The notes under the pieces: generated by a model
The model's database searches: none
What the model was told of the DNA's origin: nothing
Seen by the model: only the letters and a program-made list of their open reading frames with translations
Position numbers and translations under genes: made by a program
Part shown: in pieces, positions 1 to 7,273 of the stretch
How the letters are laid out: every line of letters begins with the position of its first letter
How positions within the stretch are numbered: position 1 is the first letter of the stretch
NCBI GenBank assembly: GCA_944392285.1
Contig: CALXWF010000029.1
Span: forward strand, 1 to 9,845
Length of the DNA: 9,845 nt
Direction: 5' to 3'
From: an uncultured Alphaproteobacteria bacterium
GTDB lineage: Bacteria; Pseudomonadota; Alphaproteobacteria; RF32; CAG-239

Positions 1-9
1 CCGTAAGGT

Positions 10-109
10 TCAAACTTCGCCTATGGGGCGGGACGCCGACTGCGGCTCGTTTTCACCAACTATCGACTCCAGGGTCTCTTTGCAGGGATGCTGAAACAAG
101 TTCAGCATG
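10..109. repeat. Intergenic palindrome, probable dispersed repeat unit
   Basis: An 8-bp perfect inverted repeat (ATGCTGAA at 88-95, TTCAGCAT at 101-108) encloses a 5-nt loop. The flanking bases 1-85 are clearly more GC-rich than the AT-rich stretch that follows. On the minus strand 108-10 reads as a 32-residue open frame starting MLNLFQHPCK, with no visible ribosome binding site. Short palindromes of this form recur between genes in some alphaproteobacterial genomes and are often mis-called as tiny proteins, so I read it as a repeat rather than a gene. That is recognition from memory; only one copy is visible here. Confidence 0.4.
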
Positions 110-189
110 ACAGAAACTTTTTCTCACCATAGATTTATGATATCATACTCTTTCAGTATAGGCAAAAAAATTAAAAAAACAGTTAACAA

Positions 190-225
190 AAAAGCACCAA
201 AGAACATCTATTCTTTGGTGCTTTT
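190..225 (-). terminator. Rho-independent terminator of trpS (possibly bidirectional)
   Basis: A perfect 11-bp stem (GCACCAAAGAA at 194-204 with TTCTTTGGTGC at 211-221) closes a 6-nt loop. An A run at 188-193 and a T run at 222-225 flank it. Read on the minus strand, the hairpin is followed by six U residues and lies 18 nt past the trpS stop codon, as expected for an intrinsic terminator. On the plus strand four U residues follow, so it could also stop rightward transcripts entering from the left. Confidence 0.88.
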
Positions 226-243
226 GCTCATGTGAAAAGATTT

Positions 244-1248
244 TTATCTACCGAAAACGGCGTCTTTCAAACGTTTGAGGGTTTGTTGTGCCAGCGGGCG
301 AGCTTTAGCCGCACCTTCGGCCAACATTTCTTCAACTTCATTGAAGTGAGCCATATAGTAGTTATATTTTTCTCTTGCTTGGCTGATTTCTTTAAGCACG
401 CGGTCAAGCAACATATTTTTAATATGTCCGTAGCCGAGTTTTCCCTGGCGCAAACCATCTCCCATTTCTTGGAGCTCAGCCGGAGAAGCAATGGATTTAT
501 AAATTTGATAAACCAAAATCTCTTCGGGGTCTTTAGGTTCTTCCATCGGCCGACTATCGGTTTTAATCGAGAAAATGGCTTTTTTAATTGCGGCGTCATC
601 GGCAAAAAGCGGAATCACATTGCCGTAAGATTTGCTCATTTTGCGACCGTCCACACCGGGAACAACCGCCACGTTTTCATCAATATAAAACTCCGGCAAA
701 ACCAAAAGGTCGCGTCCGTAATGAGCATTGATTGCGCCGGCAATATCGCGCGCGATTTCCACATGTTGTACCTGGTCACGGCCGACAGGGACGACTTCCG
801 TATCAAAACTCAAAATATCTGCGGCCATTAAAGTCGGGTAGGTATAAAGCCCCATGTTAATGCCATCATCATCGGGTTTCCCGGCCTCACGATTCTTGTC
901 TACCTGAGCCTTATAAGCGTGAGATTTATTCATCAAACCTTTAGGCGTATAGGCATAAAGAATGGTCGTAATTTCAGGAATTTCCACAATATCGGACTGC
1001 CGATAAAAAATAGACTTTTTCGGATCAAGACCGCCGGCCAAATAAGAACAGGCCACTTCTTTAATTTTTTGGTTAAGCACGGCCGGGTCTTTTTCGGCAT
1101 TAATGGCGTGATAATCGGCAATAAACATAATATGTCTTGCCGCTTTTTCACCCATGGCAATTGCCGGTCTGATAGCGCCGAGATAATTCCCGAGATGTGG
1201 GGTTCCGGTCGGTTTAACGCCGGTTAAAACTTTTTTTCCCTCAATCAT
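244..1248 (-). CDS. trpS: Tryptophanyl-tRNA synthetase
   Basis: Cytoplasmic class I aminoacyl-tRNA synthetase that activates tryptophan with ATP and loads it on tRNA-Trp. The 334-residue length is normal for bacterial TrpRS. The HIGH-type signature reads TGTPHLGNY (about residues 14-22) and the KMSKS loop is exact at 203-207 within GRKMSKSYGN. Between them lie MAADIL (141-146) and VGRDQVQHVEIARDIA (155-170), typical of the tryptophan pocket. The chosen ATG gives an N-terminus only a few residues before the HIGH region, as in the family, and AGAGGA lies about 10 nt upstream on the minus strand. The gene is monocistronic, divergent from serS, and ends at a strong terminator. No key residue appears to be missing. 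Confidence 0.97.
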   Translation of the reverse strand: MIEGKKVLTGVKPTGTPHLGNYLGAIRPAIAMGEKAARHIMFIADYHAINAEKDPAVLNQKIKEVACSYLAGGLDPKKSIFYRQSDIVEIPEITTILYAYTPKGLMNKSHAYKAQVDKNREAGKPDDDGINMGLYTYPTLMAADILSFDTEVVPVGRDQVQHVEIARDIAGAINAHYGRDLLVLPEFYIDENVAVVPGVDGRKMSKSYGNVIPLFADDAAIKKAIFSIKTDSRPMEEPKDPEEILVYQIYKSIASPAELQEMGDGLRQGKLGYGHIKNMLLDRVLKEISQAREKYNYYMAHFNEVEEMLAEGAAKARPLAQQTLKRLKDAVFGR

Positions 1249-1335
1249 TGTTTCAAAATCCTCTTTTTTATTGCAATTATTTCTAAAATGGATACTCTAT
1301 CCCCAGCATAAAATCAATTAATTTTTAGGACAAAG
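1249..1335. promoter_or_regulatory. Divergent trpS/serS promoter region
   Basis: These 87 bp must hold the starts of both outward genes. Rightward, TTGCAA (1271-1276) and TACTCT (1293-1298) are 16 nt apart and form a weak sigma-70-like pair. Leftward, TTGATT and TATCCA spaced by 17 nt are possible. Both candidate -10 regions fall on or beside a small palindrome, GGATA-CTC-TATCC (1290-1302), which could be an operator or coincidence. AGGA at 1327-1330 is the serS ribosome binding site, and AGAGGA on the other strand serves trpS. There is no room for a T-box leader. Confidence 0.45.
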
Positions 1336-2622
1336 ATGATGTTAGATATAAAATTTATTATCGAGAACAAAGAAAAAGTTAAAGAAGGCCTTGCCAAAAA
1401 AGGCTATACCGACATAGATATTGACGGCTTAATTGCCTTGCACCTTGATATTAATAAGTTAAAAACATCATCACAAGCCCTGGCGGAAGAAAAAAATCGC
1501 CTCAGCAATTCCATTAAATCTGCCTCGGCCGAAGAGCGTCCGAATATCATTGCCAAGAGCAAACAGCTTGGAGAAGAGCTTAAAGTCGAGCAAGAAAAAC
1601 TCGCCGCTGAGCAAGAAAAGTTTGACTATGTCATGTTGCGTTTGCCCAATCTGCCCAGTCCGGAAAGCCCGGTCGGTAAAGATGACAGCGAAAACGTCGT
1701 TCGTCGTCGTGTTGGTGAACTGCCGAAATTTGACTTCACCCCGCGTGACCATGTTGAGCTGATGGAGATGAACGACTGGAGCGAAATGGAGCGTATCGCC
1801 AAAGTTTGCGGTTCCAGAACTTATGCCATTAAAGGAGATTTGGCGCGCCTTGAACTGGCAATTCACATGTTGGTGTTAGACAAGTTGGCGGCCAATGGTT
1901 TTACCACCATTACCGTTCCCTCCATTGCTAAAGAAAAACCGCTCTATGGCATGGGATATTTGCCTTTTGCCAGTGATGAAATTTATTATTTGCCGGCAGA
2001 TGAACTTTACTTATCCGGCACGGCCGAGTTAGTGTTAAATTCACTGCGTGCCGATGAAATTTTGAACGAAAACGACCTCCCGGTTTTATATGCCGGTTTT
2101 TCACCTTGTTTCCGTCGCGAAGCCGGAGCCGCCGGCAAAGATACGCGCGGCTTGGTTCGTGTCCACCAGTTTATGAAAACCGAGCAATTTGTCATCTGCA
2201 AAAATGACATTGCCGAAAGTGAAAAATGGCACCAAAAACTTTTGGCCTTGTCTGAAGAAGTTTTACAAGATTTGGAATTGCCTTATCAGGTTTTGGAAGT
2301 TTGCACCGGCGACATGGGTGCGCCCAAATATCGCCAATATGACCTTGAAGCTTGGGTTCCCTCACAAAATTGCTACCGTGAAACTCACAGCTGTTCAAAC
2401 ATTACGGATTGGCAAGCCCGTCGCACCAATTTGCGTTATCGTGACAATGCCGACGGCAAAGTCAAATTTGCGCATACATTAAACAACACCGGCATTGCCA
2501 CACCGCGCGCCTTAGTTCCGTTTTTGGAAAATCATCAACAGGCCGACGGCTCGATTCGCATTCCCGAAAAACTGCAACCCTACATGCAAGGGAAGAAGTT
2601 TATCGGCAAAAACGTAAAGTAA
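1336..2622 (+). CDS. serS: Seryl-tRNA synthetase
   Basis: Cytoplasmic class II synthetase that charges tRNA-Ser (and tRNA-Sec where present) with serine. At 428 residues it has the usual length. Residues about 30-100 are a Lys/Glu-rich helical hairpin, the coiled-coil arm that grips the long variable arm of tRNA-Ser. The catalytic core has the TAE motif (229-231), motif 2 with FRREAGAAGKDTRGLVRVHQF (259-279) and motif 3 TLNNTGIATPRALVPFLENHQ (381-401). The motif 3 arginine is kept, although ATPR replaces the more common AVGR. Two ATGs are adjacent; AGGA lies 5 nt before the first and 8 nt before the second (1339), so MLDIKF may be the true N-terminus. It heads the rightward gene cluster, 7 nt before the HD gene. 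Confidence 0.97.
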   Translation: MMLDIKFIIENKEKVKEGLAKKGYTDIDIDGLIALHLDINKLKTSSQALAEEKNRLSNSIKSASAEERPNIIAKSKQLGEELKVEQEKLAAEQEKFDYVMLRLPNLPSPESPVGKDDSENVVRRRVGELPKFDFTPRDHVELMEMNDWSEMERIAKVCGSRTYAIKGDLARLELAIHMLVLDKLAANGFTTITVPSIAKEKPLYGMGYLPFASDEIYYLPADELYLSGTAELVLNSLRADEILNENDLPVLYAGFSPCFRREAGAAGKDTRGLVRVHQFMKTEQFVICKNDIAESEKWHQKLLALSEEVLQDLELPYQVLEVCTGDMGAPKYRQYDLEAWVPSQNCYRETHSCSNITDWQARRTNLRYRDNADGKVKFAHTLNNTGIATPRALVPFLENHQQADGSIRIPEKLQPYMQGKKFIGKNVK

Positions 2623-2629
2623 GCGGCTT

Positions 2630-3265
2630 ATGGAACGGGTTAAGTCTATAATAGAATTCATGCCCGTTGTTGAGCGTTTATGCGCCGTCACGCGGGACAC
2701 GCGCCTGCGTTGCGGCGCGCCGGAATCTGACTCGGATCATATCTTGAAACTTTGCTGGCTGGTCATGCTGGTTTCACCCTATCTTAAAGAAAAACTTGAC
2801 ACCGGGCGCATGTTAGAGTTGGCACTGGTTCATGATTTGGTTGAAGCCTGGAGCGGAGACATCTCTCTTTCGGCACAAGAGGCGCATAAAGAGCTGAAAG
2901 CACTAAAGGCCCAAAAAGAAAGAGAAGCCATTGAGCATTATCGCCAACAATTGCCGCCGCCGCTCGGAGATAAGATTTATAACTTATTTATGGATTTTGA
3001 AAATAAGACAGACCGAGAGGCCAAGGTTGTTTGGGTGTTAGATAAAATTGAGGCCAATCTGCAGGCAAATTTTTATCATGACGGCGATGTCCGTTATTGG
3101 GCCGAATGTGAAGGCGGAGAATATTACTACCGATATACGCAAAGCGGGCAAACCAAGCAAAAAGACTGCCTTAAATTTTTAGATGAAGAGATATTAAATC
3201 AGCTTGAGGAGGCTGTTTTAGCCCTTGGCCGCAAAAATATGCAAAACAGCGGGATAAAAATATAA
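2630..3265 (+). CDS. HD-domain phosphohydrolase, YfbR/HD_3-like 5'-nucleotidase
   Basis: Soluble 211-residue metal-dependent phosphohydrolase of the HD superfamily. The expected metal ligands are in order: His37 (SDSDHIL), His68-Asp69 (ALVHDLVEAWSGDI) and Asp138 (VLDKIEA). Their spacing closely matches E. coli YfbR, a 5'-deoxynucleotidase acting on dNMPs. Glu72 and Asp77, after the HD pair, also fit that family. By homology it would dephosphorylate a nucleoside monophosphate, but the substrate cannot be read from sequence and other HD_3 members act on different phosphates. It begins 7 nt after serS with no convincing ribosome binding site, suggesting translational coupling, and ends 1 nt before the HAD gene. 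The C-terminal 60 residues are charged and less recognisable. Confidence 0.8.
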   Translation: MERVKSIIEFMPVVERLCAVTRDTRLRCGAPESDSDHILKLCWLVMLVSPYLKEKLDTGRMLELALVHDLVEAWSGDISLSAQEAHKELKALKAQKEREAIEHYRQQLPPPLGDKIYNLFMDFENKTDREAKVVWVLDKIEANLQANFYHDGDVRYWAECEGGEYYYRYTQSGQTKQKDCLKFLDEEILNQLEEAVLALGRKNMQNSGIKI

Positions 3266-3266
3266 A

Positions 3267-3932
3267 ATGTTTTTAAACCTTGATAAAGTAAAAGTCGTTT
3301 TGTTTGATTGGGACAACACACTGGCGGAAACCCGCTCAACTTTAGTTGCCGCCATCAATCAGGTTTTGGCTGAAAACAATTTGCCAAAATGGGAGGCTTT
3401 GAAAGACAAGAGGGATAAAAACCTCTCCTTTCGAGATAACTTTCCCCTTCTGTTTGGAAAAAGGGCCGAAGAATTATACCAAAAATACAAAATCATATAC
3501 AAATCTCTGGTCTGCACGCGTTTAACGGCTTTCCCCAAGGCAGAAGAAACTTTGCGTTTTTTGCGCAGCCGCGGGATAAAAACGGCGATTATGAGCAATA
3601 AAGATCGTGAGCTTTTAGAATATGAACTGCCGCTGATTTTTGACAAGACCTTGTTTGACAAGATTGTCTGCGGTCACGAGGCTCTGCGTGACAAACCTTT
3701 CCCCGAACATGCTCTTTATGCTTTGGAGGGGTTATTGCCTTTGGCGGAAATATCTCAAAACACGGTCTGGATTATAGGCGATTCTGAACAAGACAGCGAC
3801 TGTGCCAAAGCCGCCGGTGTTTTGCCGATAAGAATTGGCCAACCGATATGGGCGCCGCAAGCCGAACCTGAGGCAGACATTTTGCATTTTGCCGATTTTT
3901 CCTCTTTTTTGCAAAGCCTTAAACAAAGTTAG
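3267..3932 (+). CDS. HAD-superfamily hydrolase, phosphoglycolate phosphatase-like
   Basis: A 221-residue cytoplasmic HAD phosphatase. Motif I is DWDNT with nucleophile Asp14 and acid/base Asp16. Motif II is Ser110 in IMSNKD, motif III Lys143 in RDKPFPE, and motif IV GDSEQD with Asp172 and Asp176 binding magnesium. The helical insert after motif I (about 20-90) is a C1-type cap, as in Gph and PpaX. Likely substrates are small phosphates such as 2-phosphoglycolate, pyrophosphate or a nucleotide; the sequence does not decide. Its ATG is 1 nt after the HD stop codon, so the two are almost certainly co-translated, which hints at a shared clean-up role. A 62-nt gap follows. Confidence 0.85.
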   Translation: MFLNLDKVKVVLFDWDNTLAETRSTLVAAINQVLAENNLPKWEALKDKRDKNLSFRDNFPLLFGKRAEELYQKYKIIYKSLVCTRLTAFPKAEETLRFLRSRGIKTAIMSNKDRELLEYELPLIFDKTLFDKIVCGHEALRDKPFPEHALYALEGLLPLAEISQNTVWIIGDSEQDSDCAKAAGVLPIRIGQPIWAPQAEPEADILHFADFSSFLQSLKQS

Positions 3933-3994
3933 CAAAATCTTAAGCATAAACTGCTACAAAGAGCATATAAAATTTACACAAACGGAATAAGAAC
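3933..3994 (+). promoter_or_regulatory. Gap with possible internal promoter
   Basis: This is the longest space inside the rightward cluster. It contains CATATAAAAT (about 3964-3973), a good extended -10-like sequence (TATAAA at 3966-3971), but I see no good -35 box at normal spacing. GGAA (3984-3987), about 7 nt before the ATG at 3995, is the likely ribosome binding site. No terminator hairpin is present, so read-through from serS is expected. Confidence 0.3.
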
Positions 3995-5566
3995 ATGGGG
4001 CAGGAAACAGACATTGATTATGGCCGTATATGGCATTATGTATGGATTGCTTTGGTCATTATTGCCTTGTTGGCAATAAACTACTGTGCTTTTAACAAAT
4101 TTTTATCATCCAATGCCGGTCTGATAAAAGATTATTCGCTTTCGGAGGATGACATGGACAAATCGCGCGACCCGGCGGTTGCCGGAATTTTCTACTCGGC
4201 CGAAGCACAACAACTTGATGCCGAGGTCAAACATTACCTCAGCCAGCCGGTAGGTATCGGTGACAGACAGCCGAAAATCTTGGTTGTTCCCCATGCCGGC
4301 TATTATTATTCGGCACAAACGGCAGCCAAGGCCTATATTGAGTTAGAACGTTTTTCAGACAAAATCCATACGGTTATTTTGCTCGGCCCTTCACATCAGG
4401 TTGCCTTTCGCGGGGCGGCTTTGCCGACGAGCGATGATTTTAAGACCCCGCTTGGTAAGGTTCGCATCAATAAAACCATAACCGAAGCCTTAGCGGCCAA
4501 ACCCGAGTTTATGTATAATGACAAAGCTCATCAAAAAGAACATTCATTGGAAGTTCAACTGCCGTTTTTACAAAAGGTCTTAAAGAAATTTACCATTGTG
4601 CCGATTGTCTACGGCAATATCTCACCGAATACTTTGGCAGCCGTCCTTCGGGAATATATTAAAAAACCGGGGGTATTGCTGGTTGTTTCGGCAGATTTAT
4701 CACACTATTACAAAGCTGAGGAAGCCGAGGTGCTTGACCAAGCCACGGCAGATTTGGTTGCAAAAGGGACAGCTGAGATACAAGAGCATATGTCTTGCGG
4801 GGCGATAGGCATAAACACGGCCATTCTCTTAGCCAAAGCCGACAATTTACAGCCGCGCCTGTTAGATTTAACCCATTCGGGCAACATCAGCGGAGATATG
4901 TCAGGTGTGGTTGGCTATGCCTCATGGATTTTTGCCGACAAACCCAAAGAAGAACCAAAAAACCTAACCCCGATAGAACAAGAAACCCAAAATCTTGAAA
5001 ATTTTGCGCATCATTACGGCGAACAGTTGTTAAATATTGCCGAACGGGCGCTAAACGAAGCGGTTCTTGAAAAGAAAGAGTTAAAAATTTCGCGCCAAGA
5101 CTATGAAGACATTTTGTTTGACAAAGGGGCATCTTTTGTAACTTTAACCATCAACGGCGAGTTACGTGGCTGTATCGGCACGCTCATCCCGCAAGAGGGC
5201 ATAGCTCTAAACATTGCGGCCAATGCTTATCGGGCCGCGCTTGAAGACAACCGCTTTTCGCCTCTGAGCGCAGAAGAACTGCCGCAAACCGCCGTATCCA
5301 TATCACTTTTAACGGATTTTGAGCGCATTCGTTTTACCACGGAGGCAGATTTATTAAAGAAAATTATTCCCGGCGTAGATGGTTTGGTTTTGCGTGACGG
5401 TGACCGGCAAGGTGTCTTTTTGCCGACAGTTTGGGAAGAACTTCCGCAACCGCAAGATTTTCTTAATAATTTAAAGTTAAAGGCAGGATTAAGCCCCAAC
5501 TATTGGTCCGATAAAATTAAGGTTTATCGATTCAGAACAGTGGAGATATCAAAACATGAAGATTAA
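3995..5566 (+). CDS. Membrane-anchored MEMO-AMMECR1 fusion (AmmeMemoRadiSam B and A)
   Basis: A 523-residue two-domain protein. Residues 12-33 are a hydrophobic segment (IWHYVWIALVIIALLAINY), a likely signal anchor. Residues about 57-315 are a MEMO domain, related to LigB-type extradiol dioxygenases. It has VPHAGY (His100), LLGPSHQ (His134), KEHSLEVQLPFL (182-192), SADLSH (Asp234, His237) and SCGAIG (Cys268), matching the His/His/Cys metal site known in human MEMO1. A 25-residue acidic linker leads to an AMMECR1 domain (about 335-520) with its hallmark LRGCIGT (390-396) and VDGLVLRDGDRQGVFLPTVW. These domains are normally separate or fused partners of a radical SAM enzyme in the AmmeMemoRadiSam system, whose reaction is not established. 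The last 11 nt overlap the peptidase gene. Topology is inferred: charge around the anchor (acidic before, few positives after) does not settle it. Confidence 0.93.
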   Translation: MGQETDIDYGRIWHYVWIALVIIALLAINYCAFNKFLSSNAGLIKDYSLSEDDMDKSRDPAVAGIFYSAEAQQLDAEVKHYLSQPVGIGDRQPKILVVPHAGYYYSAQTAAKAYIELERFSDKIHTVILLGPSHQVAFRGAALPTSDDFKTPLGKVRINKTITEALAAKPEFMYNDKAHQKEHSLEVQLPFLQKVLKKFTIVPIVYGNISPNTLAAVLREYIKKPGVLLVVSADLSHYYKAEEAEVLDQATADLVAKGTAEIQEHMSCGAIGINTAILLAKADNLQPRLLDLTHSGNISGDMSGVVGYASWIFADKPKEEPKNLTPIEQETQNLENFAHHYGEQLLNIAERALNEAVLEKKELKISRQDYEDILFDKGASFVTLTINGELRGCIGTLIPQEGIALNIAANAYRAALEDNRFSPLSAEELPQTAVSISLLTDFERIRFTTEADLLKKIIPGVDGLVLRDGDRQGVFLPTVWEELPQPQDFLNNLKLKAGLSPNYWSDKIKVYRFRTVEISKHED

Positions 5567-7271
5567 CGGCTATGACATTGCATTAAGTGAAGATGACTTA
5601 AAACAAAAGCTTGAAAAACAAAGCATTACCATAGAACTTATCTCACCGGAATTTGAGGGCTATAAAGCCTTAAGCGAAGGTGACAAAAAAGCCCTGCAAT
5701 ATTTGGTAAATGCCGCCAAAATCCTCAACAAAGTTTTTCTTTGTCAGGACCACAGCCTAAATCTGGCCCAAAAACAAGCCTTAGAAGCCGCTGCCTCGGA
5801 AAGCGAATATGCTGCCTTGGCTCTGCGCTTTTTTAATTCCTATAACGGGGTAGAGGGCTTAAACGGTGTCGATAAAGAGCCGATAGAATTGTTTAAGGGC
5901 ATCAAAGGCTTCAAAGGACGCAATTTTTATCCTGAAGATATGAGCGTTGAAGAATTTCATAAAATTTTGCTTAAGATGTTTGCCGCCGGCAAAATAGATG
6001 AAATCCGCAAAATTTTGAGCGCCCGCACCATGGTTCGCCGTAACGGCAATGAGCTCAAGGCAATAGATTATACGGAGTTTTTTGCCCCCGAATTTTCAGA
6101 AATCGCCAACCAACTGGAGCTTGCCGCCCATTATACGGATGACGAGCCGCTGAAAGATTATTTGGGCTGGCAAGCACAGGCTTTGTTGCAAAACAATGAA
6201 GACATGGATATGCTTGCCGACAAACATTGGGCGGTTTTACAAGACACCCCATTAGAATTTACCTTAAGCCGCGAGAATTATGAAGATGAAATGACCCCCA
6301 CGGTTTTTGATAATCCGGAGTTGGTCAAACTTTTAGAGCAATATCATATAGAAGCCACCTCAAAAGACATGCTCGGCATTCGTGTCGGCATTGTCAACAA
6401 AGAAGGCACCAAACTTCTGTTAAAATTTAAGGAGCACATGCGCGCACTGGCAGAGCTTATGCCGTTTAAGGATAAATATCATCAAAACATCGGCCAAAAC
6501 AGTGAGCTCAAACAAACCATGGTAGATGTTGATTTGGCGGCCTTAAGCGGAGATTATGCGGCGGTCAGGGGTGGCATTACCACGGCGCAAAACTTGCCCA
6601 ATAATGACAAACTTGCGGTTAAGACCGGCGGTGGCCGACGCAATGTTTATCACCGTCAGGTGCGTCAAACAATCGATATTGAAAAAAAGCGCAAGATACT
6701 TGCCAACATGGTTTCCAAAGAGCTGCATGAGTTTTATAATCCCGAGGCCGAGCATATTTTTGTTATCGGTCATGAAAACGGCCATTCTTTGGGGCCGGAC
6801 AGTTCCTATCAAGATGCCCTTGGTTTATACAAACACATTATTGAGGAGCATAAAGCCAATACCGTTTCCATCACTTTCATGCCTGAATATGTCAAAAACC
6901 ACACCATAACAACAAAAGATTTGAAAGAAGTTTACACCACATGGGTTGTTGACAGCCTGTTTTTGACGGCACAACCGCAATATGCGCAGGCGCACCGCAT
7001 GGCAGATTTAATAGAATTTAATTATCTGTTGGAAAATCGTGTAATTTCATTTGATAAAAATAATAAATTGCATATAAATTTTGAGGATTTTGCTTCAGTT
7101 ATGGACAAGCTCTTAGCAGAAACGATAGCCGTTCAGCTTTCCAAATCGTCGGTCAAGGCCAAAGAGTTTATTGACCGCTACACAAACTGGAGTGAAAACT
7201 CTGCCCATATCGCCTCAGAAATACAGAAATTAGGCGTCAAACCCTATAAAGAAATCAGGACACATTTTTAG
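5556..7271 (+). CDS. M49-type zinc peptidase, dipeptidyl-peptidase III-like, pentapeptide motif
   Basis: A 571-residue protein without signal peptide or membrane segment, so presumably cytoplasmic. The zinc site is HENGH at 406-410 (His406 and His410 as ligands, Glu407 catalytic), followed by EEHKAN at 430-435, where Glu431 is the expected third ligand. HENGHSLGP plus EEHKA resembles the HELSHGLGP/EEAKA arrangement of short DPP III relatives and the C-terminal domain of plant NUDT3-type proteins, which have HEXXH instead of the classic HEXXGH. AQNLPNND (344-351), before the zinc site, matches the family's NLPND strand. DPP III enzymes remove dipeptides from the N-termini of short peptides. 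GGAG lies 10 nt before the ATG, inside the preceding gene. The N-terminal 240 residues are mainly helical and unrecognised; no Nudix box is seen. Confidence 0.82.
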   Translation: MKINGYDIALSEDDLKQKLEKQSITIELISPEFEGYKALSEGDKKALQYLVNAAKILNKVFLCQDHSLNLAQKQALEAAASESEYAALALRFFNSYNGVEGLNGVDKEPIELFKGIKGFKGRNFYPEDMSVEEFHKILLKMFAAGKIDEIRKILSARTMVRRNGNELKAIDYTEFFAPEFSEIANQLELAAHYTDDEPLKDYLGWQAQALLQNNEDMDMLADKHWAVLQDTPLEFTLSRENYEDEMTPTVFDNPELVKLLEQYHIEATSKDMLGIRVGIVNKEGTKLLLKFKEHMRALAELMPFKDKYHQNIGQNSELKQTMVDVDLAALSGDYAAVRGGITTAQNLPNNDKLAVKTGGGRRNVYHRQVRQTIDIEKKRKILANMVSKELHEFYNPEAEHIFVIGHENGHSLGPDSSYQDALGLYKHIIEEHKANTVSITFMPEYVKNHTITTKDLKEVYTTWVVDSLFLTAQPQYAQAHRMADLIEFNYLLENRVISFDKNNKLHINFEDFASVMDKLLAETIAVQLSKSSVKAKEFIDRYTNWSENSAHIASEIQKLGVKPYKEIRTHF

Positions 7272-7273
7272 CC

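Noticed and set aside
1..60. GC-rich block considered as a tRNA or rRNA fragment
   Set aside because: No cloverleaf stems, no anticodon or TTC loop at proper spacing, and no rRNA motif recognised.
232..831. 199-residue open frame on the plus strand
   Set aside because: It is antisense to trpS, has low-complexity Phe/His/Asn-rich composition and no family features; trpS on the other strand is certain.
5556..6280. Nudix domain in the N-terminal part of the M49-like protein
   Set aside because: I looked for a GX5EX7REUXEEXGU box and found none; the N-terminal part is only generally helical.
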